DNA of 64,000 nt from Candidatus Melainabacteria bacterium (GTDB taxonomy: Bacteria; Cyanobacteriota; Vampirovibrionia; Obscuribacterales; Obscuribacteraceae). Both the position numbers and the translations under genes were made by a program. Below the pieces are notes generated by a model, which saw only the letters and a list, made by a program, of their open reading frames with translations, made no database searches and was not told where the DNA came from. Where the stretch lies: assembly GCA_017307165.1 (NCBI GenBank), contig JAFKGK010000003.1:372001-436000 (forward strand). The letters are read 5' to 3'. This document shows, piece by piece, positions 9,408-18,230 of the stretch; position 1 is the stretch's first letter; each line of letters begins with the position of its first letter.

Positions 9408-11459
9408 ATGGGACAAGATAATCGTTCGGGCTCGCGCGGTGGCAGCGGCGGCGGATTTAAAAAGAAAGGCTTTGGTGGTGCCAAGGCTGGATTTGGTGGT
9501 GGCAAGTCAGGCTTCGGCGGTGGCGGCAAATCCGGGTTTGGTGGTGGTAAAAAGTCATTTGGCCGTTCTGGCTCTGGTGGCTTTGGCGGTGGCGAGAAGA
9601 AATTTGGCTCATCGGGCGGATCTGGCTTTGGCGATCGCAAGCGCAGCTTTGGCGCTGGTGGTGGCGGTGGCGAAAAGAGATTTGGCTCATCGGGCGGATC
9701 TGGTTTTGGCGATCGCAAGCGCAGCTTTGGAGCTAGTGGTGGCGAATCACGCGGGTATGGCGATCGTAAGCGCACTTACGGCAATAGTCAGGAAAGCTAT
9801 GGAGCATCTGGCGGAGAAGCCGAAAGCAGAGAATCCCGCGGTTATGGCGATCGCAAGCGCAGCTTTAGTGGTGGCGGTGACCGTAAATTTGGCGAACGTA
9901 AGTTTGGTGGCGCTGGCGGCGGTGACCGTAAATTTGGCGACCGCAAATTTGGTGGAGCTGGCGGCGGTGACCGTAAATTTGGCGACCGCAAGTTTGGTGG
10001 CGCTGGCGGCGGTGATCGCAAATTTGGCGGCGGCGAATCTCGTGGATATGGCGGAGATCGTGATCGCAAATTTGGCGGTGGCGAATCTCGTGGATATGGC
10101 GGAGATCTTGATCGCAAATTTGGCGGTGGCGAATCTCGTGGATATGGCGGAGATCGTGATCGCAAATTTGGCGGCGGCGAATCTCGTGGATATGGCGGAG
10201 ATCGTGACCGCAAATTTGGCGGTGGCGAATCTCGCGGATATGGCGGAGATCGTGATCGCAAATTTGGTGGTGGCGAATCTCGTGGATATGGCGGAGATCG
10301 TGATCGCAAATTTGGTGGTGGCAAATCTCGTGGATATGGCGGAGATCGTGATCGCAAATTTGGTGATCGTGATAGAGATAGGCCTTTTGAAAAGAAGAGA
10401 GATTTTGGACCTGCAGCCGAGCATGCTGAGCCTGTAGGCAGGATCAAGCTCGACGACGAAGGTAACCCGGTGCTTGGTCCCGATGGCGAACCGATCATCC
10501 TCATGCCTCGTGAGCCGCGTCCCAAGCGCAAGCTCGAAATAACTGCCTCTCACGAACGTGAAGAAGACGAGGATCAAGTCCGCACTGCTCGTTATTTGAC
10601 CGAGCGCGACAAGGCGATGAGCCGCAAATTTGCCAAACCTTTTGGCGAAGACGGTGATTTTGAATCAGAGCATCTCGACGTGCAAGAAGACGCCGAGTAT
10701 GTTTTTGGCCGCAATACTGTATTGGCATTTTTGGAGCAAGAACGTGCCCCGATCAACAAGGTCTATCTTGCTCAAAACGTCGAGTCCGATCATCGCATCG
10801 AAGCAATCAAGCGTCTTGCAAAAGATAATCACGTACCTGTAGTGATTTGCGAACGTCGTAAGCTTTCCGATCTTTCACTCGAAAAGGACAAGCATCAGGG
10901 TGTCGTTGCTCAATTAGCCGCTTGTGAATATCAAGAGCTTGGTGAGTATCTGGAACAGCTAGACGCCGAGAAGCAAAAAATAGAAGCCGACGGGGGCAAT
11001 CTCGATGGTTATGTCGTAGCCATTCTCGACGGTATCGAAGACCCGCATAATATCGGCGCCATCGTCCGTAGTGCAGAGGCATCCGGTGTCAAAGCCGTCC
11101 TCTTGCCTCAGCGAAGATCCGCCGGTCTGACACGCACTGTGGCCAAAGTCAGTGCAGGAGCTCTGGCTCATATGAATATGGTGCGCATCTCCAATCTCGT
11201 TTCGACCCTCGAAAAATTTAAAGAAAGAGGATTTTGGGTAGCCGGCCTCAGTCTCGAAGGAGCTGAAGAGATCTACAAAGCCGACCTCAAGCGACCTCTT
11301 GTCGTGGTCATAGGATCCGAAGGTGAAGGCATCAGTAGGCTAGTACAGGAGCACTGCGATATGCTCTTGAAAATCCCGATGCTTGGCAAGGTGCAATCGC
11401 TCAATGCCTCGGTGGCATCTGGTGTAGTGTTTTACGAAGTGGTTCGTCAAAATCAATAA
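9408..11459 (+). CDS. SpoU/TrmH-family rRNA 2'-O-methyltransferase (RlmB-like) with giant Gly/Arg/Phe-rich tail
   Basis: The C-terminal 250 residues are a complete SpoU methyltransferase: substrate-binding part (VFGRNTVLAFLEQ), motif 1 DPHNIGAIVRSAEA, motif 2 VIGSEGEGISRLVQEHCD and motif 3 IPMLGKVQSLNASVASG, which builds the trefoil-knot SAM site. Such enzymes methylate a ribose 2'-OH in tRNA or 23S rRNA; RlmB is the best guess because of the YVFGRNTV-type start. Unusual is the N-terminal half, about 320 residues of Gly, Arg, Lys, Phe and Tyr repeats (FGGGKSGFGGG, DRKFGGGESRGYGG). It resembles eukaryotic RGG/FG RNA-binding tails. ATG at 9408 is preferred: GAGG sits 6 nt upstream; the frame extends to a TTG at 9396. 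A strong terminator follows. Confidence 0.9.
   Translation: MGQDNRSGSRGGSGGGFKKKGFGGAKAGFGGGKSGFGGGGKSGFGGGKKSFGRSGSGGFGGGEKKFGSSGGSGFGDRKRSFGAGGGGGEKRFGSSGGSGFGDRKRSFGASGGESRGYGDRKRTYGNSQESYGASGGEAESRESRGYGDRKRSFSGGGDRKFGERKFGGAGGGDRKFGDRKFGGAGGGDRKFGDRKFGGAGGGDRKFGGGESRGYGGDRDRKFGGGESRGYGGDLDRKFGGGESRGYGGDRDRKFGGGESRGYGGDRDRKFGGGESRGYGGDRDRKFGGGESRGYGGDRDRKFGGGKSRGYGGDRDRKFGDRDRDRPFEKKRDFGPAAEHAEPVGRIKLDDEGNPVLGPDGEPIILMPREPRPKRKLEITASHEREEDEDQVRTARYLTERDKAMSRKFAKPFGEDGDFESEHLDVQEDAEYVFGRNTVLAFLEQERAPINKVYLAQNVESDHRIEAIKRLAKDNHVPVVICERRKLSDLSLEKDKHQGVVAQLAACEYQELGEYLEQLDAEKQKIEADGGNLDGYVVAILDGIEDPHNIGAIVRSAEASGVKAVLLPQRRSAGLTRTVAKVSAGALAHMNMVRISNLVSTLEKFKERGFWVAGLSLEGAEEIYKADLKRPLVVVIGSEGEGISRLVQEHCDMLLKIPMLGKVQSLNASVASGVVFYEVVRQNQ
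9870..10004 (+). repeat. three 45-bp coding repeats
   Basis: Three in-frame units encode GGGDRKFGDRKFGGA (first copy GERKF). They lie just upstream of the 48-bp repeat array inside the methyltransferase tail. Confidence 0.85.
10017..10352 (+). repeat. seven 48-bp coding repeats
   Basis: Seven consecutive 48-bp units encode RKFGGGESRGYGGDRD, with one GDLD and one GKSRG variant. DNA identity between units is very high, differing mainly in third positions of GGC/GGT glycines, which points to recent tandem duplication. The array is fully in frame. Confidence 0.95.
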
Positions 11460-11465
11460 GAGAGA

Positions 11466-11491
11466 AAGCGGCAGAGATGCCGCTTTTTTTT
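11466..11491 (+). terminator. Rho-independent terminator after the methyltransferase
   Basis: AAGCGGCA, loop GAGA, TGCCGCTT, followed directly by a run of T. It ends the methyltransferase transcript 7 bp after its stop codon. Confidence 0.9.
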
Positions 11492-11615
11492 CGCCCTGGC
11501 AGATTTATATTACAAACTCGACACGACCGGGCCCCCAAATTTGGCAATTGTTTGACACAGGCAATTTGCACTGAGTACAATTTTTTTTCGCGGATTTTCC
11601 TTAGCCGGAAATTTC

Positions 11616-11687
11616 GCCGGTGTAGCTCAATGGCAGAGCAACGGTTTTGTAAACCGTAGGTTGCGGGTTCGAGTCCCATCACCGGCT
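11616..11687 (+). tRNA. tRNA-Thr(UGU)
   Basis: A 72-nt cloverleaf: acceptor GCCGGTG pairs with CACCGGC, anticodon stem ACGGT/ACCGT with loop TTTGTAA, giving anticodon UGU for ACA/ACG-type threonine codons; T-arm GGTTCGAGTCC present. CCA is not encoded. Confidence 0.95.
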
Positions 11688-11693
11688 GATTAT

Positions 11694-11776
11694 GGGTAGA
11701 TGTCCGAGTGGCTAAAGGAGACGGGCTGTAAACTCGTTAGCGCAAGCTTACGCTGGTTCGAATCCAGCTCTACCCA
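11694..11776 (+). tRNA. tRNA-Tyr(GUA)
   Basis: An 83-nt class II tRNA with a long variable arm. Acceptor GGGTAGA pairs with TCTACCC, anticodon loop CTGTAAA gives GUA, and T-arm GGTTCGAATCC is present. It lies 6 bp after tRNA-Thr(UGU), so the two are probably co-transcribed. CCA is not encoded (ACCCA then AGC). Confidence 0.95.
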
Positions 11777-11778
11777 AG

Positions 11779-11829
11779 CTTTTTGAAGCGACCTTTTACA
11801 TAATCATGTAGGGGGTCGCTATCAAAAAG
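11779..11829 (+). other. long perfect hairpin between tRNA genes
   Basis: An inner stem of 15 bp (11787-11801 with 11806-11820, loop AATC, a few G-T pairs) is extended by 8 more pairs, CTTTTTGA with TCAAAAAG, past one bulged A. No T-run follows on the forward strand, so it is not a classic terminator. It could be a processing site separating tRNA-Tyr from tRNA-Thr(GGU)-tuf, or an attenuator. Confidence 0.8.
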
Positions 11830-11853
11830 ACAAATAGAAAGAAATTCTGGAGG

Positions 11854-11885
11854 TTGCACGATTTAGGGCACTTCGGAACGATAAT
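11854..11885 (+). promoter_or_regulatory. possible promoter for tRNA-Thr(GGU)-tuf
   Basis: TTGCAC at 11854-11859 and GATAAT at 11880-11885 resemble -35 and -10 boxes, but the 20-bp spacer is long. Its position, just before the tRNA and after the hairpin, supports it. Confidence 0.35.
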
Positions 11886-11894
11886 AGGACCCTC

Positions 11895-11969
11895 GCCCTT
11901 GTAGCTTAGCGGTAGAGCACCCCCTTGGTAAGGGGGAGGTCACGAGTTCGATTCTCGTCAAGGGCTCCA
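11895..11969 (+). tRNA. tRNA-Thr(GGU), CCA encoded
   Basis: Acceptor GCCCTTG pairs with CAAGGGC; anticodon stem CCCCC/GGGGG with loop TTGGTAA gives GGU for ACC/ACU. The 3' CCA is encoded, unlike the two tRNAs upstream. It lies 70 bp before tuf, an arrangement also known from other bacteria where tRNA-Thr and tuf are co-transcribed. Confidence 0.95.
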
Positions 11970-12039
11970 TTAACCAAGACCCATCAGGTCAGCTGTAAAA
12001 AGCAAAAAGAGATAGATACGAAATAGGAGAGACAGGGAA

Positions 12040-13224
12040 ATGGCCCGTCAAAAGTTTGAACGAAACAAACCAAACGTGAACGTTGGAACGATCGGGCACG
12101 TTGATCACGGCAAAACATCGTTGACCGCAGCTATCACCACGATCTTGGCTAAGACTGGTCAAGCCAAAGCCAAGAAATACGATGAGATCGATGCTGCTCC
12201 GGAAGAAAAAGCCCGTGGTATCACCATCAACACCGCACACGTTGAATACGAAACCCCTACCCGCCACTACAGCCACGTAGACTGCCCGGGACACGCCGAC
12301 TACATCAAAAACATGATCACCGGCGCTGCTCAAATGGACGGAGCTATCCTCGTAATCTCGGCTTCTGATGGTCCTATGCCCCAGACCCGTGAGCACATCC
12401 TGCTCGCCCGTCAGGTTGGCGTTCCCCACATCGTCGTCTTTATGAACAAGTGCGACATGGTTGACGATCCCGAATTGCTCGACCTCGTCGAAATGGAAGC
12501 TCGCGAATTGCTCAGCAAGTACAACTTCCCCGGCGACGATATCCCGTTCATCCGTGGTTCGGCTCTCAAAGCCCTCGAAGGCGATGCTAAGAACGAAGAA
12601 GCTATCCATGAACTCATGAAAGCTGTCGACTCTTACATTCCTACCCCTGAGCGCGACATCGACAAGCCGTTCTTGCTCGCAGTAGAAGACGTCTTCTCGA
12701 TCACCGGCCGTGGTACTGTTGCCACCGGTCGTATCGAGCGCGGTCAAGTCAAGGTCGGCGAAGAAGTCGAAATCGTTGGTCTCCAAGAGACCCGCAAGAC
12801 CACCGTTACTGGCGTTGAAATGTATCAAAAGACCCTCGACTCCGGTATCGCTGGCGACAACGTCGGTATCCTCCTCCGTGGTATCGACAAGACTATGATC
12901 GAACGTGGTCAAGTTATCGCTAAGCCCGGCTCGATCAAGCCCCACACCAAGTTCAAGGCTGAAGTCTACGTTCTGTCCAAAGAAGAAGGCGGCCGTCACA
13001 CCCCATTCTTCAAAGGTTACAGACCGCAGTTCTACATCCGTACGACTGACGTGACCGGCGCTATCGAATTGCCCGAAGGCGTAGAAATGGTTATGCCTGG
13101 TGACAACGTCTCTATGAACGTAGAGCTTATCCAGCCCGTAGCCGTAGAAGAAGGTATGAGATTTGCTATCCGCGAAGGCGGCCGCACCGTCGGCGCCGGT
13201 GTTGTAGCAAGCATCATCGCTTAG
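12040..13224 (+). CDS. tuf: elongation factor Tu
   Basis: A 394-residue EF-Tu, the GTPase that brings aminoacyl-tRNA to the ribosome. G1 GHVDHGKT, G3 DCPGHADY, G4 MNKCDMVD and SALKALEG are intact, and domains 2 and 3 are full length, ending in [13 protein letters not shown] at 12040 follows AGGAGA by 9 nt. The usual upstream partners rpsL, rpsG and fusA are absent; tRNA-Thr precedes instead. Codon use is strongly biased to C-ending codons, as expected of a very highly expressed gene. A strong terminator follows, so tuf is not part of the rpsJ transcript. Confidence 0.99.
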   Translation: MARQKFERNKPNVNVGTIGHVDHGKTSLTAAITTILAKTGQAKAKKYDEIDAAPEEKARGITINTAHVEYETPTRHYSHVDCPGHADYIKNMITGAAQMDGAILVISASDGPMPQTREHILLARQVGVPHIVVFMNKCDMVDDPELLDLVEMEARELLSKYNFPGDDIPFIRGSALKALEGDAKNEEAIHELMKAVDSYIPTPERDIDKPFLLAVEDVFSITGRGTVATGRIERGQVKVGEEVEIVGLQETRKTTVTGVEMYQKTLDSGIAGDNVGILLRGIDKTMIERGQVIAKPGSIKPHTKFKAEVYVLSKEEGGRHTPFFKGYRPQFYIRTTDVTGAIELPEGVEMVMPGDNVSMNVELIQPVAVEEGMRFAIREGGRTVGAGVVASIIA

Positions 13225-13257
13225 TTTCTCAGATCATCCGATCTAGATAAAACTCAT

Positions 13258-13286
13258 AAAAGGCCTCCGTTTTCGGAGGCCTTTTT
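13258..13286 (+). terminator. Rho-independent terminator after tuf
   Basis: AAAGGCCTCCG, loop TTTT, CGGAGGCC and a run of five T. The flanking A-run makes it look usable in both directions. Confidence 0.95.
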
Positions 13287-13721
13287 GATTGACTTTTTTC
13301 TTGGCCGCTTGCCATGTCGAGTGCAAAGATTAAGCAAATGTAGAGATTGCCGTATCCGCTCAACACATGGTCGTTTCGTTGGTTTTTATGTTGCGGTTGT
13401 ATAAGCAGAACCAGGGCAAAAACAAAAAAAGTTGCCAGTTCTGTCATTGGCTGAAAGCACGCTGGCATGGGGGTTTTGGCTTGTGTCCCCCTGAGCTAGG
13501 AGCTCGTGAAAGTAAAACTTCTCCCTTTGTGAAATAAATTTATCCTGTTGGTCTATGCCTTATATGTACAATTAGTGGTTCGTTCGCCAGAACGGCCAGC
13601 CCGTGCCGCCCTCGAATATAAGACGCATCTAATGCGATCGAGGCGATACGGGAAGGACAGATTGGATTCGTAAGAATTCAATGTTTATGTGCTCACGTTA
13701 ATTCCAGGAGAAACTGCGGAT
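13287..13721 (+). promoter_or_regulatory. leader region upstream of the ribosomal cluster
   Basis: About 435 bp without a convincing gene. It must hold the promoter of the ribosomal cluster, but no -35/-10 pair is clear; TATAAG lies near 13617 inside the hairpin described next. From 13287 to about 13595 I see no other structure I can support. Confidence 0.5.
13600..13652 (+). promoter_or_regulatory. structured RNA hairpin in the rpsJ leader
   Basis: An interrupted long stem: CCCGT/ACGGG, CGC/GCG and CTCGA/TCGAG form the outer helix with small internal loops, and CGCAT-CTA-ATGCG forms an inner hairpin. It lies 70 bp before the rpsJ start. The position fits a ribosomal-protein autoregulatory leader, as L4 controls the S10 operon in E. 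coli, but the structure is not one I recognise. Confidence 0.6.
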
Positions 13722-14075
13722 ATGGCAGCTGCCAAAACTCAAAAGACTGATAACGCCTCCGCTTCGTCTAAAGTGCAGAGGATTAGGATCCGTCTCAAGT
13801 CTTACGATCATAGATTGCTCGATAAGTCTTCAGACCAGATCGTTGACACTGCAAAAAGAACCGGCGCATCGGTAATCGGTCCCGTTCCTCTGCCGACTCG
13901 TAAGCGTGTTTATTGCGTTCTGCGTTCGCCTCACGTCGATAAAAAATCACGCGAGCACTTCGAAATTCGAGTACACAAAAGACTGATCGATATCAACGAC
14001 CCAACACCGACCACTGCCGATGCGCTTATGCGTCTCGATTTGCCCGCCGGTGTAGATATTGAAGTCAAACTCTAA
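13722..14075 (+). CDS. rpsJ: 30S ribosomal protein S10
   Basis: A 117-residue S10 with the conserved core [14 protein letters not shown] and [22 protein letters not shown] Lys/Ser/Ala-rich N-terminal extension of about 18 residues precedes it. The frame is open from GTG 13689, but ATG at 13722 (MAAAKTQK) follows AGGAG and gives the usual length. It is the first gene of the ribosomal cluster. Confidence 0.97.
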   Translation: MAAAKTQKTDNASASSKVQRIRIRLKSYDHRLLDKSSDQIVDTAKRTGASVIGPVPLPTRKRVYCVLRSPHVDKKSREHFEIRVHKRLIDINDPTPTTADALMRLDLPAGVDIEVKL

Positions 14076-14114
14076 TTCCTTTACCCAGGTTGTTTAAAGA
14101 AATAAGGAAAAGCA

Positions 14115-14753
14115 ATGAGACTAGGTTTAATGGGCAAAAAGGTAGGCATGACTCAGGTGTTCGATAAGAACGGCCTGGCTGTGCCTGTCACTGTTGTCAA
14201 ACTCGGCGAAAACATCGTCACAGAGACCAAGACCAAAGAAAAGCACGGCTACACTGCCGTCCAGGTCGGTGGTTTTAAAGTCAAAGAAAAAAAATTGAAC
14301 AAGCCCGAGCTTGGCGCCTTCAAAAAGAAAGAATTGGCACCGATGGAGCCTTTGAAAGAGTATCGCGTTGATGATGTCTCTTCCTACAAAGTAGGCGAAG
14401 CACTGCCCCTCGAGACCATTCTGACAGAAGGCATGAAAGTCGATGTCCGTGGCAAGTCCATCGGTAAGGGCTTTCAGGGCACAATCAAGCGTTACAACGC
14501 TGGTCGCGGTCCCATGAGCCACGGTTCCAAGTTTCACCGTTCGATGGGTTCCATCGGCGCTGGTACCACTCCCGGTCGTGTAGTCAGAGGTTTGCACATG
14601 CCGGGCCACATGGGTGACGACAACACCTGCGCTCGCAAATTGACCGTAGTCAGAGTCGATGCGGAGAAAGGTCTTCTCCTCGTTAAGGGTGCAATACCAG
14701 GTGCTAAAGGCGGTCTGGTCGTAGTAACCCCGTCGATCACCAAATGGAATTAG
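14115..14753 (+). CDS. rplC: 50S ribosomal protein L3
   Basis: A 212-residue L3, an early-assembly protein at the 23S rRNA 3' end. It starts MGKKVGMTQVFD-like and contains the long loop GPMSHGSKFHRSMGSIG that reaches the peptidyl transferase region. ATG at 14115 follows AAGGA. Full length, 39 bp after rpsJ. Confidence 0.98.
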   Translation: MRLGLMGKKVGMTQVFDKNGLAVPVTVVKLGENIVTETKTKEKHGYTAVQVGGFKVKEKKLNKPELGAFKKKELAPMEPLKEYRVDDVSSYKVGEALPLETILTEGMKVDVRGKSIGKGFQGTIKRYNAGRGPMSHGSKFHRSMGSIGAGTTPGRVVRGLHMPGHMGDDNTCARKLTVVRVDAEKGLLLVKGAIPGAKGGLVVVTPSITKWN

Positions 14754-14784
14754 TCCTCCTTAGAGAATCAGTGAGAGAAGAAAA

Positions 14785-15615
14785 ATGACATCCGCTCAAG
14801 TATTAGATTTGAAAGGCAAGAAGCTCTCCGAGCTCGAGCTGGCCGATGCCGTATTTGGTATCAACCCCAATGTCGGCCTCATGCACACTGCTCTTGTTCG
14901 CCAGCTTGCCAATGCCAGAATTGGTTCTGCCAACACCAAGACTCGCTCCGAAGTGCGAGGCGGTGGCCGCAAGCCGTGGAGACAAAAAGGCACCGGCCGC
15001 GCTCGCGCCGGCTCCATCAGGTCCCCTCTGTGGGCTGGCGGTGGTGTCACGTTTGGTCCCAAGCCGCGTGACTACTCTATGTCCTTGCCTAAAAAAATGC
15101 GCGTCCTCGCGCTCAAGTCGGCTCTCGCTAGCCGCAAGCAAGATATCGTCGTCGTCCAAGACTTCGAATCTTTGAAAGAAGCCAAGACCAAGGTCTTTGC
15201 TCAAGCTCTCAAAGATCTCGGTCTGGCCGAGAAAAAGGTCCTGGTAGTGCTCGACTACGCAAACGAAACCTCTACCAAGGTCGCGCTTGCTGCGAGAAAT
15301 ATCGCCGGCGTCAAGGTTATCCATATGAATAACCTCAATGTCAAAGACCTCCTCGATTGTGGCGCTGTTTTGACTAGCACCAGCACTCTTTCTGCAATCG
15401 AAACCCGCTTCCAGTCTTTGCCTCACAAGGCCAATGCTGCAGCCGAAAAAGCACCCGCCAAGGCAAAGGCCGCAAAGGCCCCAGCCAAAACGGCCGAAAA
15501 AGCTCCTGCAAAAGAAAAGTCTGAAGCTCCCAAGAAAGCCCCTGCAAAGAAAGCCGAAAAATCGACTGACGAAGCACCGGCCAAAAAGGCTCGTTCCAAA
15601 AAGGATGCTGAGTAA
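14785..15615 (+). CDS. rplD: 50S ribosomal protein L4 with Lys/Ala/Pro-rich tail
   Basis: A 276-residue L4. The normal 205-residue fold is complete (GGGRKPWRQKGTGRARAGS, FGPKPRDYS), and about 65 extra C-terminal residues form an Ala/Lys/Pro tail (KAPAKAKAAKAPAK). In other bacteria L4 also represses its own operon, so the structured leader upstream of rpsJ may be its target; that is inference. Its TAA overlaps the ATG of rplW by one base. Confidence 0.97.
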   Translation: MTSAQVLDLKGKKLSELELADAVFGINPNVGLMHTALVRQLANARIGSANTKTRSEVRGGGRKPWRQKGTGRARAGSIRSPLWAGGGVTFGPKPRDYSMSLPKKMRVLALKSALASRKQDIVVVQDFESLKEAKTKVFAQALKDLGLAEKKVLVVLDYANETSTKVALAARNIAGVKVIHMNNLNVKDLLDCGAVLTSTSTLSAIETRFQSLPHKANAAAEKAPAKAKAAKAPAKTAEKAPAKEKSEAPKKAPAKKAEKSTDEAPAKKARSKKDAE

Positions 15616-15920
15616 TGAATAAACGTCAAAGCCAAGTAATCATCCGTCCTTTGATTACCGAAAAATCCACCATCTTGATGGAAAAAGGACAATACTCTTT
15701 CGAAGTGCTCAAGAGCGCCAACAAAGTAGAAATCGCTCAAGCTCTCGAGCAATTGCTCAAAGAGCTCTACCCCAAGAGCAAGAGCGAAATACTCTCTGTC
15801 AATACCAGCGCAATCCGTGGTCGCTTTCGCAGAAGCAAGCGCCATGGCCGCGCCCCTAAAGACAGCAAAAAAGCGATAGTCACCATATCTGGTGATCCAC
15901 TCGAGTTGTTCTCCGCTTAG
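15615..15920 (+). CDS. rplW: 50S ribosomal protein L23
   Basis: A 101-residue L23, located at the tunnel exit and a docking site for trigger factor and SRP. Motifs VIIRPLITEKST and FEVLKSANKVEIAQALE are typical. The start overlaps the rplD stop codon (TAATG), indicating translational coupling. Confidence 0.97.
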   Translation: MNKRQSQVIIRPLITEKSTILMEKGQYSFEVLKSANKVEIAQALEQLLKELYPKSKSEILSVNTSAIRGRFRRSKRHGRAPKDSKKAIVTISGDPLELFSA

Positions 15921-15958
15921 GCAGAACTACAGTTATGGGATAAATTAGGAACAAGAAA

Positions 15959-16789
15959 ATGCCTACCCGCAAAGTAAATCCAACCTCCGCAGGACGCAGG
16001 AACATGTCGTTGGCCGATTTTTCGGACATCACCACCGACAAGCCCGAAAAGTCCTTGCTCAGACCTCTGGTTCCAACCGGCGGTCGGAACAATCAGGGTC
16101 GTCTGACCGTTCGCCATAAGGGCGGCGGCCACAAACGCGCTTATCGCGTCATCGACTTCAAACGCAACAAACTCGATATTCCCGGTACCATCAAGACCGT
16201 AGAATACGATCCCAACCGCAATTGCCGCATCTCTCTGGTGCAGTACGCCGATGGCGAAAAGCGCTACATCCTTGCACCTCACGGTATCAAGGTCGGCGAA
16301 ATCGTTACCTCGGGTCCTGCATCCGAAATCAAGAACGGCAATGCTCTTCCTTTGAGAGCAATTCCTCTGGGTACTATGGTCCACAACGTCGAGCTCACCC
16401 TCGGCAAGGGTGGACAGCTCGGCAGATCTGCCGGTGCACAGATCCAGCTTCTCGCTAAAGAAGGTAAATATGCCACTCTCAGACTGCCTTCCGGCGAAAT
16501 GAGAATGGTGCACATCGAGTGCTACGCCACTATCGGCCAATTGTCCAACCCCGATGCTAAAAACGTGCGTATCGGTAAGGCTGGTCGTAAGCGTTGGATG
16601 GGTATCAAGCCCACCAACCGTGGTGTCGTAATGAACGCAGTCGATCACCCGCACGGCGGTGGCGAAGGCAAATCGCCTATCGGCGGCAAGCCGCAAACAC
16701 CTTGGGGCAAACCTGCAATGGGCTATAAGACTCGTCGCGGCAAGCACAAGACATCGAGCCGTTTCATCGTCAAGCGCAGAACCAAGTAG
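15959..16789 (+). CDS. rplB: 50S ribosomal protein L2
   Basis: A 276-residue L2, needed for subunit association and peptidyl transfer. The conserved [20 protein letters not shown] loop with the key histidine is intact, and the C-terminus is the usual [16 protein letters not shown] at 15959 follows AGGAAC. Confidence 0.99.
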   Translation: MPTRKVNPTSAGRRNMSLADFSDITTDKPEKSLLRPLVPTGGRNNQGRLTVRHKGGGHKRAYRVIDFKRNKLDIPGTIKTVEYDPNRNCRISLVQYADGEKRYILAPHGIKVGEIVTSGPASEIKNGNALPLRAIPLGTMVHNVELTLGKGGQLGRSAGAQIQLLAKEGKYATLRLPSGEMRMVHIECYATIGQLSNPDAKNVRIGKAGRKRWMGIKPTNRGVVMNAVDHPHGGGEGKSPIGGKPQTPWGKPAMGYKTRRGKHKTSSRFIVKRRTK

Positions 16790-16798
16790 GAGGATACT

Positions 16799-17077
16799 GT
16801 GTCTCGTTCTTTAAAAAAGGGACCGTTTGTACATCCCACTCTCGTCAAAAAAATTGAAGAGATGAACAAGAAGGGTGATAAACGCGTCATTAAGTCCTGG
16901 TCTCGTGCTTCGATGATCGTACCCGAAATGATCGGCCATACCATCGCTGTATACAACGGTCGCAAGCATGTACCTGTCTACGTAACCGAACAAATGATCG
17001 GCCACAGACTCGGCGAATTTGCCGCTACCAGGCATTTCAAAGGTCACGCCGGCGATAAAACCGCCAAGAGGGGTTAA
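16799..17077 (+). CDS. rpsS: 30S ribosomal protein S19
   Basis: A 92-residue S19 of the 30S head. It starts with GTG at 16799 after AGGAGG ([14 protein letters not shown]) and contains the conserved [19 protein letters not shown]. Nine bp separate it from rplB. Confidence 0.98.
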   Translation: MSRSLKKGPFVHPTLVKKIEEMNKKGDKRVIKSWSRASMIVPEMIGHTIAVYNGRKHVPVYVTEQMIGHRLGEFAATRHFKGHAGDKTAKRG

Positions 17078-17080
17078 GTC

Positions 17081-17428
17081 ATGGAAAGCAAAGTTTGCGC
17101 AAAATGGATCAGAATGTCTCCGCGAAAAGTGCGTCGCGTAGTCAACGAGATTCGCGGTAAAGAAGTGGGCCAGGCCCGCGTAATGCTTAAATTCATGCCT
17201 TATACCGCTGCTCGTGTAGTAGAAAAGCTGCTTTATTCGGCAGTCTCCAATCTCACTAACGCCGAAAAGAATGCCGTCTCTCAAGCAGAGGCCGACCGCT
17301 TTAAAGTCGTCGAAGCCTTTTGCGACCAGGGCCCCACTCAGGAGCGCTTCCAACCGCGCGCCAGAGGTAGAGCATTTCCTATCCTCAAACGTTCCAGCCA
17401 CATCACCCTCAAACTTTCTGACATCTAG
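17081..17428 (+). CDS. rplV: 50S ribosomal protein L22
   Basis: A 115-residue L22, lining the exit tunnel. RMSPRKVRRVVNEIRGK and the loop FQPRARGRAFPILKRSSH, which forms the tunnel hairpin, are present. Three bp after rpsS. Confidence 0.98.
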   Translation: MESKVCAKWIRMSPRKVRRVVNEIRGKEVGQARVMLKFMPYTAARVVEKLLYSAVSNLTNAEKNAVSQAEADRFKVVEAFCDQGPTQERFQPRARGRAFPILKRSSHITLKLSDI

Positions 17429-17466
17429 TCGAGAGTTCGAAACACCCGCATTTAAGGAGTAAGAAG

Positions 17467-18225
17467 TTGGGTCAGAAAGTAAATCCGAATGGTTTTCGCA
17501 TCGGTATTCATAAAGGATGGGCGTCGAACTGGTTCGTGCAACAACGTGAAGTTGGTCCTTTGATTGCCGAAGATGCCAAATTGCGTGCGTTCTTGAAAAA
17601 AGAACTAAATAACGCTGGCGTCTCCAAAGTCGAAATCTCGAGAAAGGCAGACCAAGTAATCATCGACATCTTTACTGCTAGACCCGGCGTTGTAGTCGGC
17701 AAGGGCGGTCAAGGTATCGAAAACCTCTCCGGCAAGCTCAAGGGCATGCTCGGCAGACCTGGTCTCGATGTCAAAATCAACATCCTCGAAGTAAATCGCG
17801 TAGATCTCGAAGCCAAGCTCGTTGGCGAATCGATCTGCCAACAGCTCGAAAAGCGTGTAGCTTTCAGAAGAGCCATGAAGCAAGCCATGCAACGTTGCAT
17901 GCGTGCTGGCGCCGTTGGTGTCAAAGTCATGGTAGCCGGCCGTCTGGGCGGTGCTGAAATCGCCCGTACCGAATGGGCCAAAGAAGGTCGCATCCCGCTG
18001 CAGACATTGCGTGCCGATATCGACTACGCAACCAGTGAAGCCAACACCATGATGGGTATCATTGGCGTCAAAGTGTGGATTTTTAGAGGCGAATTGGAGC
18101 CGGGACAATGGTCGCCGCCCAATATCAAATCTCAATCAGAAAGATCCCAAGAGGGTAAGCGCGGCGGCGGTAACGACGCACGTGATCCCGTCAAGTCTGG
18201 TCGCAGAACCAGGAAGGCAGGTTAA
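17467..18225 (+). CDS. rpsC: 30S ribosomal protein S3
   Basis: A 252-residue S3 at the mRNA entry. It starts with TTG at 17467 after AAGGAG ([17 protein letters not shown]) and carries the KH domain motif [14 protein letters not shown]. The C-terminal 35 residues are Arg/Gly/Ser-rich and somewhat longer than usual. Confidence 0.98.
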   Translation: MGQKVNPNGFRIGIHKGWASNWFVQQREVGPLIAEDAKLRAFLKKELNNAGVSKVEISRKADQVIIDIFTARPGVVVGKGGQGIENLSGKLKGMLGRPGLDVKINILEVNRVDLEAKLVGESICQQLEKRVAFRRAMKQAMQRCMRAGAVGVKVMVAGRLGGAEIARTEWAKEGRIPLQTLRADIDYATSEANTMMGIIGVKVWIFRGELEPGQWSPPNIKSQSERSQEGKRGGGNDARDPVKSGRRTRKAG

Positions 18226-18230
18226 TAACC

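Noticed and set aside
10017-10352. Regular 48-bp repeats considered as a CRISPR array
   Set aside because: There are no unique spacers; units are contiguous and in frame with a coding gene.
9439-10437. Long open frame in another reading frame of the methyltransferase tail
   Set aside because: It is a by-product of Gly-rich repeats; composition is Ala/Val/Asn repeats with no recognisable domain.
9747-10577. Long reverse-strand frames over the same repeats
   Set aside because: The products are low-complexity Thr/Ala/Ile or Pro/Arg repeats mirroring the forward gene.
13229-13468. 79-residue reverse frame after tuf
   Set aside because: It overlaps the tuf terminator and has an unnatural composition.
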